The notes beneath the pieces were generated by a model that was given only the letters and a program-made list of their open reading frames with translations, was not told where the DNA came from and did not search any database. Positions 1 through 5,544 of a stretch of 5,544 nt of DNA are shown here, piece by piece. The first letter of the stretch is position 1; the number at the start of each line of letters is the position of its first letter. A program made the translations under genes and the position numbers. This DNA is from Actinomycetota bacterium (lineage in GTDB: Bacteria > Actinomycetota > Acidimicrobiia > Acidimicrobiales > CADCTF01). Where the stretch lies: positions 1-5,544 of the forward strand of contig JAHWJQ010000143.1 of assembly GCA_019348305.1 (NCBI GenBank). Direction: 5' to 3'.

Positions 1-619
1 GATGAGCGGCCACGGCCGCCGGCTGTGGCTGTTGGGTGTGAGCGCGTTCCTCTTCTCCATCTTCCTGGGGCCGGCGTCGCAGTACCAGAACGTCTTCCTG
101 CGCCGCGAGCGCGGGTTCTCGGCCGCCCGCATCGCCCTGTTCACCATCGCCACCAACGTCTGGGGCGGCATCGGCATCGTCGCCGGCGGGCGCCTCGCCG
201 ACGTCCGGGGTCGGCGGGTGGTGGCCTCCGTGGGGGTGGTGGGCGGCGTGGGGGCCACCGTGGCCATGTTCTTCTCCACCGGCTGGACCATCTGGGCCTG
301 GTCGGTGGTGGGGGCCATCGTCGGCGCGGCGACGGTCCCGGCGTTGGGCGTCTACGGGCCTGAGCTGTTCCCGACGTCGCTGCGGGGCCGGGCCAACGGC
401 ATCATCAGCGGCCTGGGGCGGGCAGGAAGCGTGGCCGGGCTGCTGTTCGTGGCCGCGGTGATCGACGACCGCACCAACCTGGCTCCCGTCCTCGCCCTCC
501 TGGCCGTGGGCCCGGCCCTGCTCGTGGTGCTGGTGCTGGTGGCCTACCCCGAGACAGCCCACCGGGAGCTCGAGGACCTCAACCCCGAAGATGCCCCGCC
601 GATAGCCTCGGACCCGTGA
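1..619 (+). CDS. MFS transporter, C-terminal half (5' end outside window)
   Basis: This is a major facilitator superfamily permease of the inner membrane. About 205 residues are visible, with six hydrophobic segments (roughly 8-25, 43-62, 73-91, 96-117, 140-156 and 161-181), which matches the C-terminal six-helix half of a 12-helix transporter. Between the second and third segments lies GRLADVRGRR (63-72), the loop motif A repeated in the second half of MFS proteins. PELFPTSLRGRANG (120-133) is typical of the sugar-porter/SV2-like branch, and YPET follows the last helix. An ATG at base 2 is in frame, but half a transporter is missing, so the gene almost surely begins upstream. The TGA stop at 617-619 overlaps the start of the next gene. 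Family knowledge says proton-coupled or facilitated solute transport; the substrate cannot be read from this half. A glycan-related role is only suggested by the neighbour. Confidence 0.9.
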   Translation, partial: MSGHGRRLWLLGVSAFLFSIFLGPASQYQNVFLRRERGFSAARIALFTIATNVWGGIGIVAGGRLADVRGRRVVASVGVVGGVGATVAMFFSTGWTIWAWSVVGAIVGAATVPALGVYGPELFPTSLRGRANGIISGLGRAGSVAGLLFVAAVIDDRTNLAPVLALLAVGPALLVVLVLVAYPETAHRELEDLNPEDAPPIASDP

Positions 620-2169
620 TGGGGCTGTCTGAGTACCTGCGGGTGATCTGGCGGCGCAAGTGGCGCATCCTGGTGGTGGCACTGGTGCTGGCCGCCACCG
701 TCTATGCCCGCAGCGACTCCAGGCCCGAGGAGTACGCGGCGGAGGCCATGCTGGCGGTCACGCCCGGGCGGGCCTCGGCACCGGGCGCTGCCCGCTTCCT
801 GGCCCACTCCTATGCCGTGCTGGCGGGGACCCGACCGGTGGTGGCACGAGCGGTGGAGGACGGCAAGCTGCGGGTGGGGGCCTCGGCCGCTCGGGACCAG
901 GTGGCGGCGGAGGCAACCGACGACGGCTTCCTTCGCATCCGGGCCGAGGGCGCGTCGCCCCGCCGGGCCGAGCAGTTGGCCACGGCCGTGGCCCAGGCCC
1001 TGGTGACGACGGTCAAGGCCCGACAGGACGCCGCCCGCCAGGAAACGGTCGCCGCGGCAGTGGCCGAGATGACCGATCTCGAGCGCCAACTGGGCTCGCG
1101 CGACCTCGCCGGGGAGGCCCCTCTGCGGGCCGCGCTGCTGGCCCGCTACACCGAGTTGACCCGCGCCGTCACGGCCAGCCGCCTCGTCCCCCCCGACCGG
1201 GTCGAGATCGTGTCGCCCGCCCGGGCAGCATCGACGCCCGTCTCGCCCCAACCGGCGGGCGATGCCCTTGTCACCCTGCTCCTGGCCCTGGCCGGGTTCT
1301 CGGTGCTCGCCGTGGGCGTCGAGGTGCTGAGTGACCGGTTCAGCACGGAGCGCCCGGCTGAGGAGGCGACCCGGATCACGGGGCTGCCGGTGCTGGCCCA
1401 GATCCCCAAGGCCGGCGGTGCCGAGGTCATCGAGGCGTTCCGCACGCTGCGCACCAGCCTCATGTTCATGTCGACCTCCGAGCGGCTGAGGACGCTGGCC
1501 GTGGTGAGCGTCGACCCGGGGTCGGGAAAGACCTTCACGGCGCTGAACCTGGCGCGCGAGGCGGCTGCGCTCGAGGTGCCGGTGGTGCTCATCGACGGCG
1601 ACCTGCGCCGGCCAGTCCTCCACGACCGGCTCGGGCTGCCCCGCACGCCGGGGCTGAGCGAGGTGCTCACCGGGACCCTCGACATCCCGAACATGGGCCA
1701 CCTGGTGGCGGGCTGGCTCAGGGTCGTGCCGGGGGGCTCGCAGGTGGGAGACCCCGCGGGGCTGTTCGGGGGGCGTCTCTTCCGAGAGGCGCTCGACGCC
1801 ATGACGTGGGCCGAGCTGGTGATCGTCGACACGCCGGCCAGCGGTCTGTTCGCCGACGCCCTGGCCATCGCCTCGCAGTGCGACGCAACGCTCATCGTCG
1901 TCGACGCCCAGAACAGCCGCCGGCGACCTGTGCGCCATCTGGTCGAGAGCCTCCGCCAGGTGAGTGCCCAGCCGATCGGCATCGTGCTCAACAAGACCGA
2001 GCCCACCCCCCGGCCCTCCTACTACGACACCAAGGGTCCCAAGGCGTCGCGCTCCCGCCCGGGCGCGGCACCGGGGGGCGCCGGTGGTTCTCCCGGTGGA
2101 GCAGCCGCCCAGCGCCACCCCGACCCGTCACCCAGCCGTTCGACCCCCGCCGGCACCCAGTCCCAGTAG
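616..2169 (+). CDS. Wzz-like / BY-kinase fusion (CpsD/CapB-type polysaccharide tyrosine kinase)
   Basis: The product is a 517-residue membrane protein of the chain-length determinant/bacterial tyrosine kinase family, which controls assembly and export of cell-surface polysaccharide. A first membrane helix lies at about 17-31, an external region at 32-215 and a second helix at about 217-238. The cytoplasmic P-loop domain follows: an EX2RX2R oligomerisation motif (E273, R276, R279), Walker A DPGSGKT (300-306, K305), Walker A' LIDGDLRRP (325-333) and Walker B LVIVDTP (401-407). The Walker A differs slightly from the usual PGEGKS form. The tail from about 463 is rich in Gly, Pro, Ser and Ala and has only one Tyr pair (Y469-Y470), so the usual C-terminal tyrosine cluster is poor. 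Start choice: GTG 616 or ATG 619, both overlapping the transporter stop and without a clear ribosome site, so translation is probably coupled. Kinase activity is inferred from the family; a non-kinase ParA-like ATPase remains possible. Confidence 0.88.
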   Translation: MMGLSEYLRVIWRRKWRILVVALVLAATVYARSDSRPEEYAAEAMLAVTPGRASAPGAARFLAHSYAVLAGTRPVVARAVEDGKLRVGASAARDQVAAEATDDGFLRIRAEGASPRRAEQLATAVAQALVTTVKARQDAARQETVAAAVAEMTDLERQLGSRDLAGEAPLRAALLARYTELTRAVTASRLVPPDRVEIVSPARAASTPVSPQPAGDALVTLLLALAGFSVLAVGVEVLSDRFSTERPAEEATRITGLPVLAQIPKAGGAEVIEAFRTLRTSLMFMSTSERLRTLAVVSVDPGSGKTFTALNLAREAAALEVPVVLIDGDLRRPVLHDRLGLPRTPGLSEVLTGTLDIPNMGHLVAGWLRVVPGGSQVGDPAGLFGGRLFREALDAMTWAELVIVDTPASGLFADALAIASQCDATLIVVDAQNSRRRPVRHLVESLRQVSAQPIGIVLNKTEPTPRPSYYDTKGPKASRSRPGAAPGGAGGSPGGAAAQRHPDPSPSRSTPAGTQSQ

Positions 2170-2727
2170 GTCGGCCGCCCAGGTCGCCACCGCTTCGGCC
2201 ACCGGGCGGTCGCGTCCCCTGAGCCCGTGGTCGCCGCCGTCGATCCACTGGTGGGTCACCGGCGCGGGGATGGCCGTCGTCGCCGACTCGAGCTCGGCGG
2301 GGGTGGCGAAAGCGTCCCTGGTCCCCGACAGGAACAGGCAGGGCACCGCGATCCTCGGGAAGTGCTCGGTGCGGAGACGCTCGGGGCGCCCCGGTGGGTG
2401 CAGCGGGTAGGACACCAGCACCAGGCCGGCCGCGGGGAGGCCGTCGGCCACCGCCATCGAGCAGATGCGGCCGCCCATCGACCGCCCCCCCAGCACCAGC
2501 CGGCCGGGGTCGACGCCGGCGCCCCGGGCCAGCCGCCCCGCCTCCTCCACCACTGTCGACAACAGGACCGGGGGCCGGTCGGGCGCCTTGCGCCCGGCGA
2601 CCGTGTAGGGGAAGTCGATGCGGGCCACCGCCACCCCCAGAGGCGTCACCGCCTCGTCGATGGCGACCAGGGCCGGCTGGTTGCGGTTGGCGCTGGCCCC
2701 CGGGGCCAGCAGCAGTGCACCCCTCAC
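2128..2727 (-). CDS. Alpha/beta hydrolase, dienelactone hydrolase/KANL3-Tex30-like
   Basis: A 199-residue cytoplasmic alpha/beta-hydrolase fold protein. It opens with a beta strand and a LLAPGAS turn that would supply the oxyanion hole. The nucleophile elbow is GGRSMGG (80-86, Ser83), and the other likely triad members are Asp138 in SGTRDAF and His167 in GGDHGL. This spacing and the RIDFPY segment (37-41) resemble the small KANL3/Tex30-type hydrolases of the dienelactone hydrolase clan. The family includes esterases and hydrolases of unknown substrate, so no reaction is assigned. The GTG start at 2727 shares four bases (GTGA) with the stop of the upstream J-domain gene and has no Shine-Dalgarno sequence, so it is probably translated by coupling. 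Its 3' end overlaps the convergent kinase gene by 42 bases. The Gly-rich last ten residues fall near that overlap. Confidence 0.87.
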   Translation of the reverse strand: MRGALLLAPGASANRNQPALVAIDEAVTPLGVAVARIDFPYTVAGRKAPDRPPVLLSTVVEEAGRLARGAGVDPGRLVLGGRSMGGRICSMAVADGLPAAGLVLVSYPLHPPGRPERLRTEHFPRIAVPCLFLSGTRDAFATPAELESATTAIPAPVTHQWIDGGDHGLRGRDRPVAEAVATWAADLLGLGAGGGRTAG

Positions 2728-3428
2728 GCCGTCTGCAGGAGGATGCGGCGGGCCTCGGTCAGGTCCTGGATCCGCTGGCCGGCGCCGGCCGCCTCGCCGC
2801 CGTGGTCGGGGTGGACGTCTCTGACCATGGTGCGGAAGCGCTTCTGGATGTCGCTGCGGGCCGGCTCACTGTCGGGGGAGAACCCGAGCAGCCGCAGCGC
2901 CCACTGCTCGTCGTTGGGCTGGCCCCGCCGCCGGAAGCTGCCCGCCTCGTCCCCGGTCAGGAACTCGATGAGCTTTTCGTCGATGCCGCCCGTCCACCGC
3001 GTTGCCCGGCGGAGGAGACGAAAGACGTCTTCGCGCACCTTGTAGGAGAGGTGCCCGGCGGCGTAGAGGGCGCCCAGGATCTGCGGCATCACCGCCCCGT
3101 GACCGTCGATCTCGAGCGACAGCGACTCCCCCTCCCCGACCAGGCGGTGGGTGCTCAGATCGAGGCCGTGGACGTCGGACTGGAAGCGGTGCAGGACGCG
3201 GGGCTGCACGATGCGCCGGCGGGCCTCGAGGTCCTGGAGCAGCTCGTCGACCCGGTCGAGGGTCTCGTCGTCCTCGAGGGCGCTCACGCCGGCAGCCACC
3301 ACGCCGGCCAACAGGAGCCCGCCGAAGCCAGGCGGGGGGTCCGTCGGCAGCCACAGGGCCCCCAGGGCCACCCGGCGCGTGGGGGCGTAGGGACGGGAGT
3401 GGCGTACCTCCAGCTCAGCCAGGAGCAC
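2724..3428 (-). CDS. C-terminal J-domain protein
   Basis: A 234-residue soluble protein with a J-domain at its C-terminus (about 174-231). Visible marks are helix I (WALRLLGF), helix II (SDIQKRFRTMVRDV), the diagnostic HPD loop (206-208) followed by HGG, and a final helix of the pattern IQDLTEARRILL. J-domains stimulate the ATPase of Hsp70 (DnaK), so the likely role is a co-chaperone that brings a client or partner to DnaK. The N-terminal 170 residues match no domain I recognise. They hold a Gly/Ala-rich hydrophobic stretch (about 33-50) too weak to call a membrane helix with certainty, and an acidic-then-basic helical region (51-73). Neither the Gly/Phe-rich linker nor the zinc-finger region of classical DnaJ is present. 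The start is GTG 3428, four bases after the stop of the zinc-ribbon gene, with no obvious ribosome site; the stop overlaps the hydrolase start. Client and function are unknown. Confidence 0.85.
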   Translation of the reverse strand: MLLAELEVRHSRPYAPTRRVALGALWLPTDPPPGFGGLLLAGVVAAGVSALEDDETLDRVDELLQDLEARRRIVQPRVLHRFQSDVHGLDLSTHRLVGEGESLSLEIDGHGAVMPQILGALYAAGHLSYKVREDVFRLLRRATRWTGGIDEKLIEFLTGDEAGSFRRRGQPNDEQWALRLLGFSPDSEPARSDIQKRFRTMVRDVHPDHGGEAAGAGQRIQDLTEARRILLQTA

Positions 3429-3432
3429 GGCG

Positions 3433-4086
3433 CTACACGTAGGTGAAGAGCACGTCGCGCAGCCGCTGGGCGTGCGCCGCCACCACCTCGTCGTCCTCCT
3501 CCTGCTCGATGGACGAGCTCACCTCGCCGGCCAGCTCCTGGACGCGGCGCCACACCTCCGGGTCGATACCGAAGGGGGGGTCGATGCTGCGGGCGGCGTC
3601 AGCGGCGTCGAAGAACTCTCCCGCCAGTGCCAGGTCGCCGGGGTCGTCCTTGAGGCGGTCGGCGGCCACGTAGAGCTGGCCCATCACCGCATAGGTGGCC
3701 TCGTCGTCGGCGCCGTCGGCGTCCACGGCCTGCAAGGCGTCAGGGCTCTCGATCTCGTCGAGGATGGCGTCGACGGCCTCCTCGTCCTTTTCACCCACCA
3801 CCAGATCGCTGGCCACCGCCCACGGTTGGCCTCCCTCGTAGTTGGCCTCGACATCGGCCCCGCTCGGCGTCTCCCACTGGTGTTCGATGCCGTCTGTCTG
3901 CAGGCGCAGCTCGAGGGCCCCCCGCTGGTCAGGCGTCAGGTCGTCGAGCTCGTAGACGATCACCTGGCTGTCCTCCTCTTCGGCAGGAGGGGTGTCGCTC
4001 AACGCGACCGCGCAGTCGGCGCAGACGGCCACGCCTTCGCGGTACTCCGCTGCGCAGTTCGGACACCACAGGCTGACCTCGGACAT
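3433..4086 (-). CDS. Acidic zinc-ribbon protein of unknown function
   Basis: A 217-residue, strongly acidic soluble protein. The N-terminus carries a zinc ribbon: C8-X2-C11 and C22-X2-C25, set in WCPNC and CADC. After an acidic linker (30-40), residues 42-112 look like a small alpha/beta domain: strand VIVYELDD, helix DQRGALELRLQTDGI, strand WAVASDLVVG and helix DEEAVDAILDEIE. This order resembles the DUF2007-type 'putative signal transducing' fold and is common in actinobacterial hypothetical proteins; that match is from memory. A mainly helical part follows (130-217). ATG 4086 is the only start that keeps the zinc ribbon: an in-frame TAG, the stop of the LADTG gene, lies 51 bases upstream with no start codon between. 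Just before the ATG the strand reads CCTCCACCTCC, so there is no Shine-Dalgarno. It heads the zinc-ribbon/J-domain/hydrolase set. Function unknown. Confidence 0.85.
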   Translation of the reverse strand: MSEVSLWCPNCAAEYREGVAVCADCAVALSDTPPAEEEDSQVIVYELDDLTPDQRGALELRLQTDGIEHQWETPSGADVEANYEGGQPWAVASDLVVGEKDEEAVDAILDEIESPDALQAVDADGADDEATYAVMGQLYVAADRLKDDPGDLALAGEFFDAADAARSIDPPFGIDPEVWRRVQELAGEVSSSIEQEEDDEVVAAHAQRLRDVLFTYV

Positions 4087-4094
4087 GGAGGTGG

Positions 4095-4100
4095 AGGCTA
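4095..4100 (-). promoter_or_regulatory. Possible -10 element before the zinc-ribbon gene
   Basis: The - strand reads TAGCCT, eight bases upstream of ATG 4086, again a TAnnnT pattern at leaderless distance. No Shine-Dalgarno and no clear -35 are visible. The match is loose and could be chance; the gene might instead be read through from the LADTG gene, whose stop is only 48 bases away. Confidence 0.22.
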
Positions 4101-4104
4101 GCGG

Positions 4105-4125
4105 CGGGCCGGCCGGCGTCGCCCG
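4105..4125. repeat. GC-only inverted repeat in the gap between two - strand genes
   Basis: CGGGC (4105-4109) pairs with GCCCG (4121-4125) around an 11-base loop, and the perfect palindrome GCCGGCCGGC (4108-4117) overlaps it. It lies in the 48-base gap between the LADTG gene stop and the zinc-ribbon gene start. It could act as a weak terminator or attenuator, but no T-run follows on either strand, and such palindromes are common at this GC content. Confidence 0.25.
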
Positions 4126-4134
4126 GCGGGGTGT

Positions 4135-4497
4135 CTACAGAATGCCGTAGTGCCGGCGGGGCCGGCGGGCGGCACCCTGCAGGCCGGCGCCCAGGCCGAT
4201 GAGCAAGAGGCCGAGGGGCACGAGCTTGTCGGCGGCGACGCCGGTGTCGGCCAGGTCCGCTGCTGTTTGGCCTGTCTGGGTGGTCTGGCCTGCCTGGCCT
4301 GCCTGGGCCCCGGCCGTCTCGGTGGTGCGGGCCGCATTCGCCGGCGCTGCTGTGGTCGTCGTCGCCGGGGTCACCGGGATCGACCGCACCGGCGGCATCG
4401 TCGTGGTGGTGCCCGTCGTTTGGGCTGCGGCGCCGGAGGCGGAGGCGACACCAGCGGCCATGACGACGGAGAAGATGGCCGCCCTCGTCCGTCGCAC
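4135..4497 (-). CDS. Small secreted LAxTG protein, predicted sortase-anchored
   Basis: A 120-residue exported protein with the layout of a sortase substrate. The basic n-region VRRTR, a hydrophobic core and SGAAA before Gln26 form a signal peptide. A low-complexity Thr/Ala/Pro stretch (27-60) and an AGQ/TGQ-repeat stretch (63-79) follow. The end holds LADTG (82-86), a hydrophobic helix (about 92-106) and the basic tail RRPRRHYGIL. LAxTG is the form known for class E sortases of high-GC actinobacteria, so covalent attachment to the cell wall is likely; no sortase gene is in the window. A longer start at GTG 4536 would add 13 codons, but these use TTT, TAT and GGT, unlike the neighbours, and would lengthen the signal peptide. 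GTG 4497 also has a -10-like TATGGT six bases upstream. With no folded domain visible, it may be a short wall-linked stalk. Confidence 0.72.
   Translation of the reverse strand: MRRTRAAIFSVVMAAGVASASGAAAQTTGTTTTMPPVRSIPVTPATTTTAAPANAARTTETAGAQAGQAGQTTQTGQTAADLADTGVAADKLVPLGLLLIGLGAGLQGAARRPRRHYGIL
4285..4311. repeat. Nine-base tandem repeat inside the LADTG gene
   Basis: CTGGCCTGC occurs twice in direct succession (4285-4293 and 4294-4302), followed by a degenerate third copy. Read on the - strand it encodes AGQ-AGQ in the low-complexity spacer just before LADTG. The in-frame nine-base unit would allow the spacer to change length by slippage without breaking the frame. Confidence 0.5.
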
Positions 4498-4503
4498 GGA
4501 CCG

Positions 4504-4512
4504 ACCATAGCA
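4504..4512 (-). promoter_or_regulatory. Extended -10 element for a leaderless transcript
   Basis: On the - strand the bases read TGCTATGGT: an extended TGn followed by TATGGT, which fits the actinobacterial TAnnnT -10 pattern. The hexamer ends six bases before GTG 4497, so transcription could begin at the start codon itself, as in many leaderless actinobacterial mRNAs. No good -35 is seen 16-18 bases further up. The stretch is AT-rich compared with its surroundings. This is inference from the pattern only. Confidence 0.45.
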
Positions 4513-4555
4513 AAAGGGGCCAGCCGCCAGCGACACCCATCAGGATCCGCATTTC

Positions 4556-4580
4556 GTCCTGGGGAACCGAGTCCCAGAAC
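4556..4580 (-). terminator. Possible hairpin terminator after the acyl-CoA mutase gene
   Basis: The sequence folds into an eight-base-pair stem (GTTCTGGG with CCCCAGGAC, one G.T pair) with a nine-base loop, starting 11 bases past the mutase TGA stop. No T-run follows, so it would be an I-shaped or Rho-assisted terminator, or simply a 3' mRNA-stabilising hairpin. Its place between the mutase and the separately promoted LADTG gene supports a boundary role. Confidence 0.4.
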
Positions 4581-4591
4581 CGGGTCGCGGC

Positions 4592-5544
4592 TCAGATGCC
4601 GGTGGCCTCCCGGTACCGGCCGAAGACGCCGGCCAGCGCCTCCACCATCTCGCCCAGAGTGGCGTAGCACCTGGCCGCCTCGAGCATCGGCGGCATGAGA
4701 TTTGCGGTCGGCTCTGCCGCGGCTGCCGCCAGCCGGCGGAGGGCCTCGTCGACCGCCTCCTGGCTCCTCGAGCGGCGGACCTCGGCCACCCGCTTCAGCT
4801 GCGCCTCCTCTGCCTCAGCGCCGATCGACAGCAGTGTCGGCCGCTCGTCGTCGCCCTCGGTGAAGGCGTTGACGCCCACGACGATGCGCCGCCCGTCGTT
4901 GACCTTCAACTCGGCCTCGTAGGCGGAGCGGGCGATCTCGCCCTGGAACCAGCCCTTCTCGATGCCGGCGTACACCCCGGCGAGGATGGAACCCGCGCCC
5001 ATCTCGTCGAGGTGGCTGAAGATCTCCTCGGCCCGGCGCTCCATCTCGTCGGTGAGCGCCTCCACGGCCCACGAGCCGCCCAACGGGTCGGCCACGTTGG
5101 CCACCCCCGACTCGTAGGCCACGACCTGCTGGGTGCGCAGGGCCAGCCGCGCCGCCTTCTCCGTCGGAAGAGCGAGGGCTTCGTCGTAGGCGTCGGTGTG
5201 CAGGCTCTGGGTCCCGCCCAGCACCGCGGCGAGGGCCTGGATGGCCACCCGGGCCAGGTTGACCTCGGGCTGCTGGGCGGTGAGGGAGACGCCGGCGGTC
5301 TGGGTGTGGAAGCGGCACTGCAGCGACCGCGGGTTCTTGGCGCCGTAGCGCTCGGACATCCACCGGGCCCAGATGCGCCGGGCCGCCCGCAGCTTGGCCA
5401 CCTCTTCGAGGAAGTCCCAGTAGGAGTTGAAGAAGAACGACAGCCGGGGGGCGAACTCGTCGACGGCGAGGCCGGCAGCAGTGGCCGCCTCGACGTAGGC
5501 GAAGCCGTTGCCCAGCGTGAAGGCCAGCTCCTGGGCGGCCGTCG
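4592..5544 (-). CDS. B12-dependent acyl-CoA mutase large subunit, C-terminal part (5' end outside window)
   Basis: The visible 316 residues are the C-terminal part of the catalytic subunit of the methylmalonyl-/isobutyryl-CoA mutase family, which interconverts branched and linear acyl-CoA thioesters with adenosylcobalamin. The reading frame runs open to the window edge. Family blocks, counted from the edge, are GNGFAYVEAA (11-20), APRLSFFFNS (31-40), the active-site barrel block RFHTQTAGVSLTAQQ (77-91), GGTQSLHTD (109-117) and ESGVANVADPLGGSW. The protein ends in YATLGEMVEAL...FGRYREATGI with no B12-binding domain after it. It is therefore the two-subunit type, and its cobalamin-binding partner must be encoded elsewhere. 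A GTG in frame at 5401 is internal, since conserved sequence continues upstream of it. The residues that separate methylmalonyl-, isobutyryl- and hydroxyisobutyryl-CoA enzymes lie in the missing N-terminal part, so the substrate is left open. Confidence 0.93.
   Translation of the reverse strand, partial: TAAQELAFTLGNGFAYVEAATAAGLAVDEFAPRLSFFFNSYWDFLEEVAKLRAARRIWARWMSERYGAKNPRSLQCRFHTQTAGVSLTAQQPEVNLARVAIQALAAVLGGTQSLHTDAYDEALALPTEKAARLALRTQQVVAYESGVANVADPLGGSWAVEALTDEMERRAEEIFSHLDEMGAGSILAGVYAGIEKGWFQGEIARSAYEAELKVNDGRRIVVGVNAFTEGDDERPTLLSIGAEAEEAQLKRVAEVRRSRSQEAVDEALRRLAAAAAEPTANLMPPMLEAARCYATLGEMVEALAGVFGRYREATGI

Noticed and set aside
544..2118. A 524-codon open frame on the - strand opposite the kinase gene
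   Set aside because: It is Arg/Gly/His-rich low-complexity sequence with no motif, and it mirrors the high third-position GC of the kinase frame, which does carry Walker motifs. It is an antisense artefact.
2227..3446. Long + strand open frames opposite the hydrolase and J-domain genes
   Set aside because: Their products are Arg/Pro/Gly-rich without domains, while the - strand frames hold the catalytic triad and the HPD loop.
3472..4101. A 209-codon + strand frame opposite the zinc-ribbon gene
   Set aside because: Val/His/Leu-rich complement of an acidic protein; no motif and no start signal. The - strand frame has the paired CxxC motifs.
4498..4536. N-terminal extension of the LADTG protein from GTG 4536
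   Set aside because: The extra 13 codons use TTT, TAT and GGT, rare in neighbouring genes, overlap the -10-like element and would precede a normal signal-peptide n-region. It is still possible, but less likely.
4538..4550. GGATCC palindrome before GTG 4536 as an operator or ribosome site
   Set aside because: It is a single six-base palindrome with only a weak GGA-like match and poor spacing; chance is enough to explain it.
3929..4552. A 207-codon - strand frame covering the LADTG gene and the zinc-ribbon start
   Set aside because: It crosses two better-supported genes in another frame and gives Arg/His/Asp/Pro-rich sequence with no signal peptide or domain.
5399..5401. GTG at 5401 as the start of the mutase gene
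   Set aside because: The same frame continues upstream to the window edge with conserved mutase sequence (GFAYVEAA, RLSFFFN), so this codon is internal.

Overview
The window is a gene-dense, very GC-rich stretch with third codon positions that are almost all G or C. Two of the six genes with visible starts clearly begin with GTG, and two more may. Recognisable Shine-Dalgarno sequences are almost absent. Together with an LAxTG surface protein and two places where a -10-like hexamer sits a few bases before the start codon (a leaderless arrangement), this points to an actinobacterium. The acidic zinc-ribbon protein has a style familiar from Acidimicrobiia, so that class is my best guess; it is inference, not proof.

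Layout: on the + strand, 1-2169 holds the C-terminal half of a major facilitator transporter, overlapping the start of a Wzz-like/bacterial tyrosine kinase (BY-kinase, CpsD/CapB-type P-loop) fusion protein. On the - strand, 2128-4086 holds three tightly packed genes, read in the order zinc-ribbon acidic protein (4086-3433), C-terminal J-domain protein (3428-2724) and alpha/beta hydrolase (2727-2128). The hydrolase 3' end overlaps the kinase 3' end by 42 bases. Also on the - strand, 4497-4135 encodes a small secreted Thr/Ala-rich protein ending in LADTG, a hydrophobic helix and a basic tail, the layout of a sortase substrate. Finally, 5544-4592 holds the C-terminal part of a B12-dependent acyl-CoA mutase large subunit, running off the right edge.

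How the genes fit together: the transporter and kinase are translationally coupled, and the kinase family acts in polysaccharide export and chain-length control. The three-gene - strand set looks like one transcription unit whose joint function I cannot name. The LADTG protein and the mutase look like separate units, with a possible hairpin terminator between them.

Coding regions fill the window; no stretch over 300 bases lacks a gene. I saw no tRNA, rRNA, CRISPR array, insertion sequence or phage attachment site. I did not find a convincing new system. The best leads are the J-domain/zinc-ribbon/hydrolase set and the LAxTG protein with its apparent leaderless promoter.
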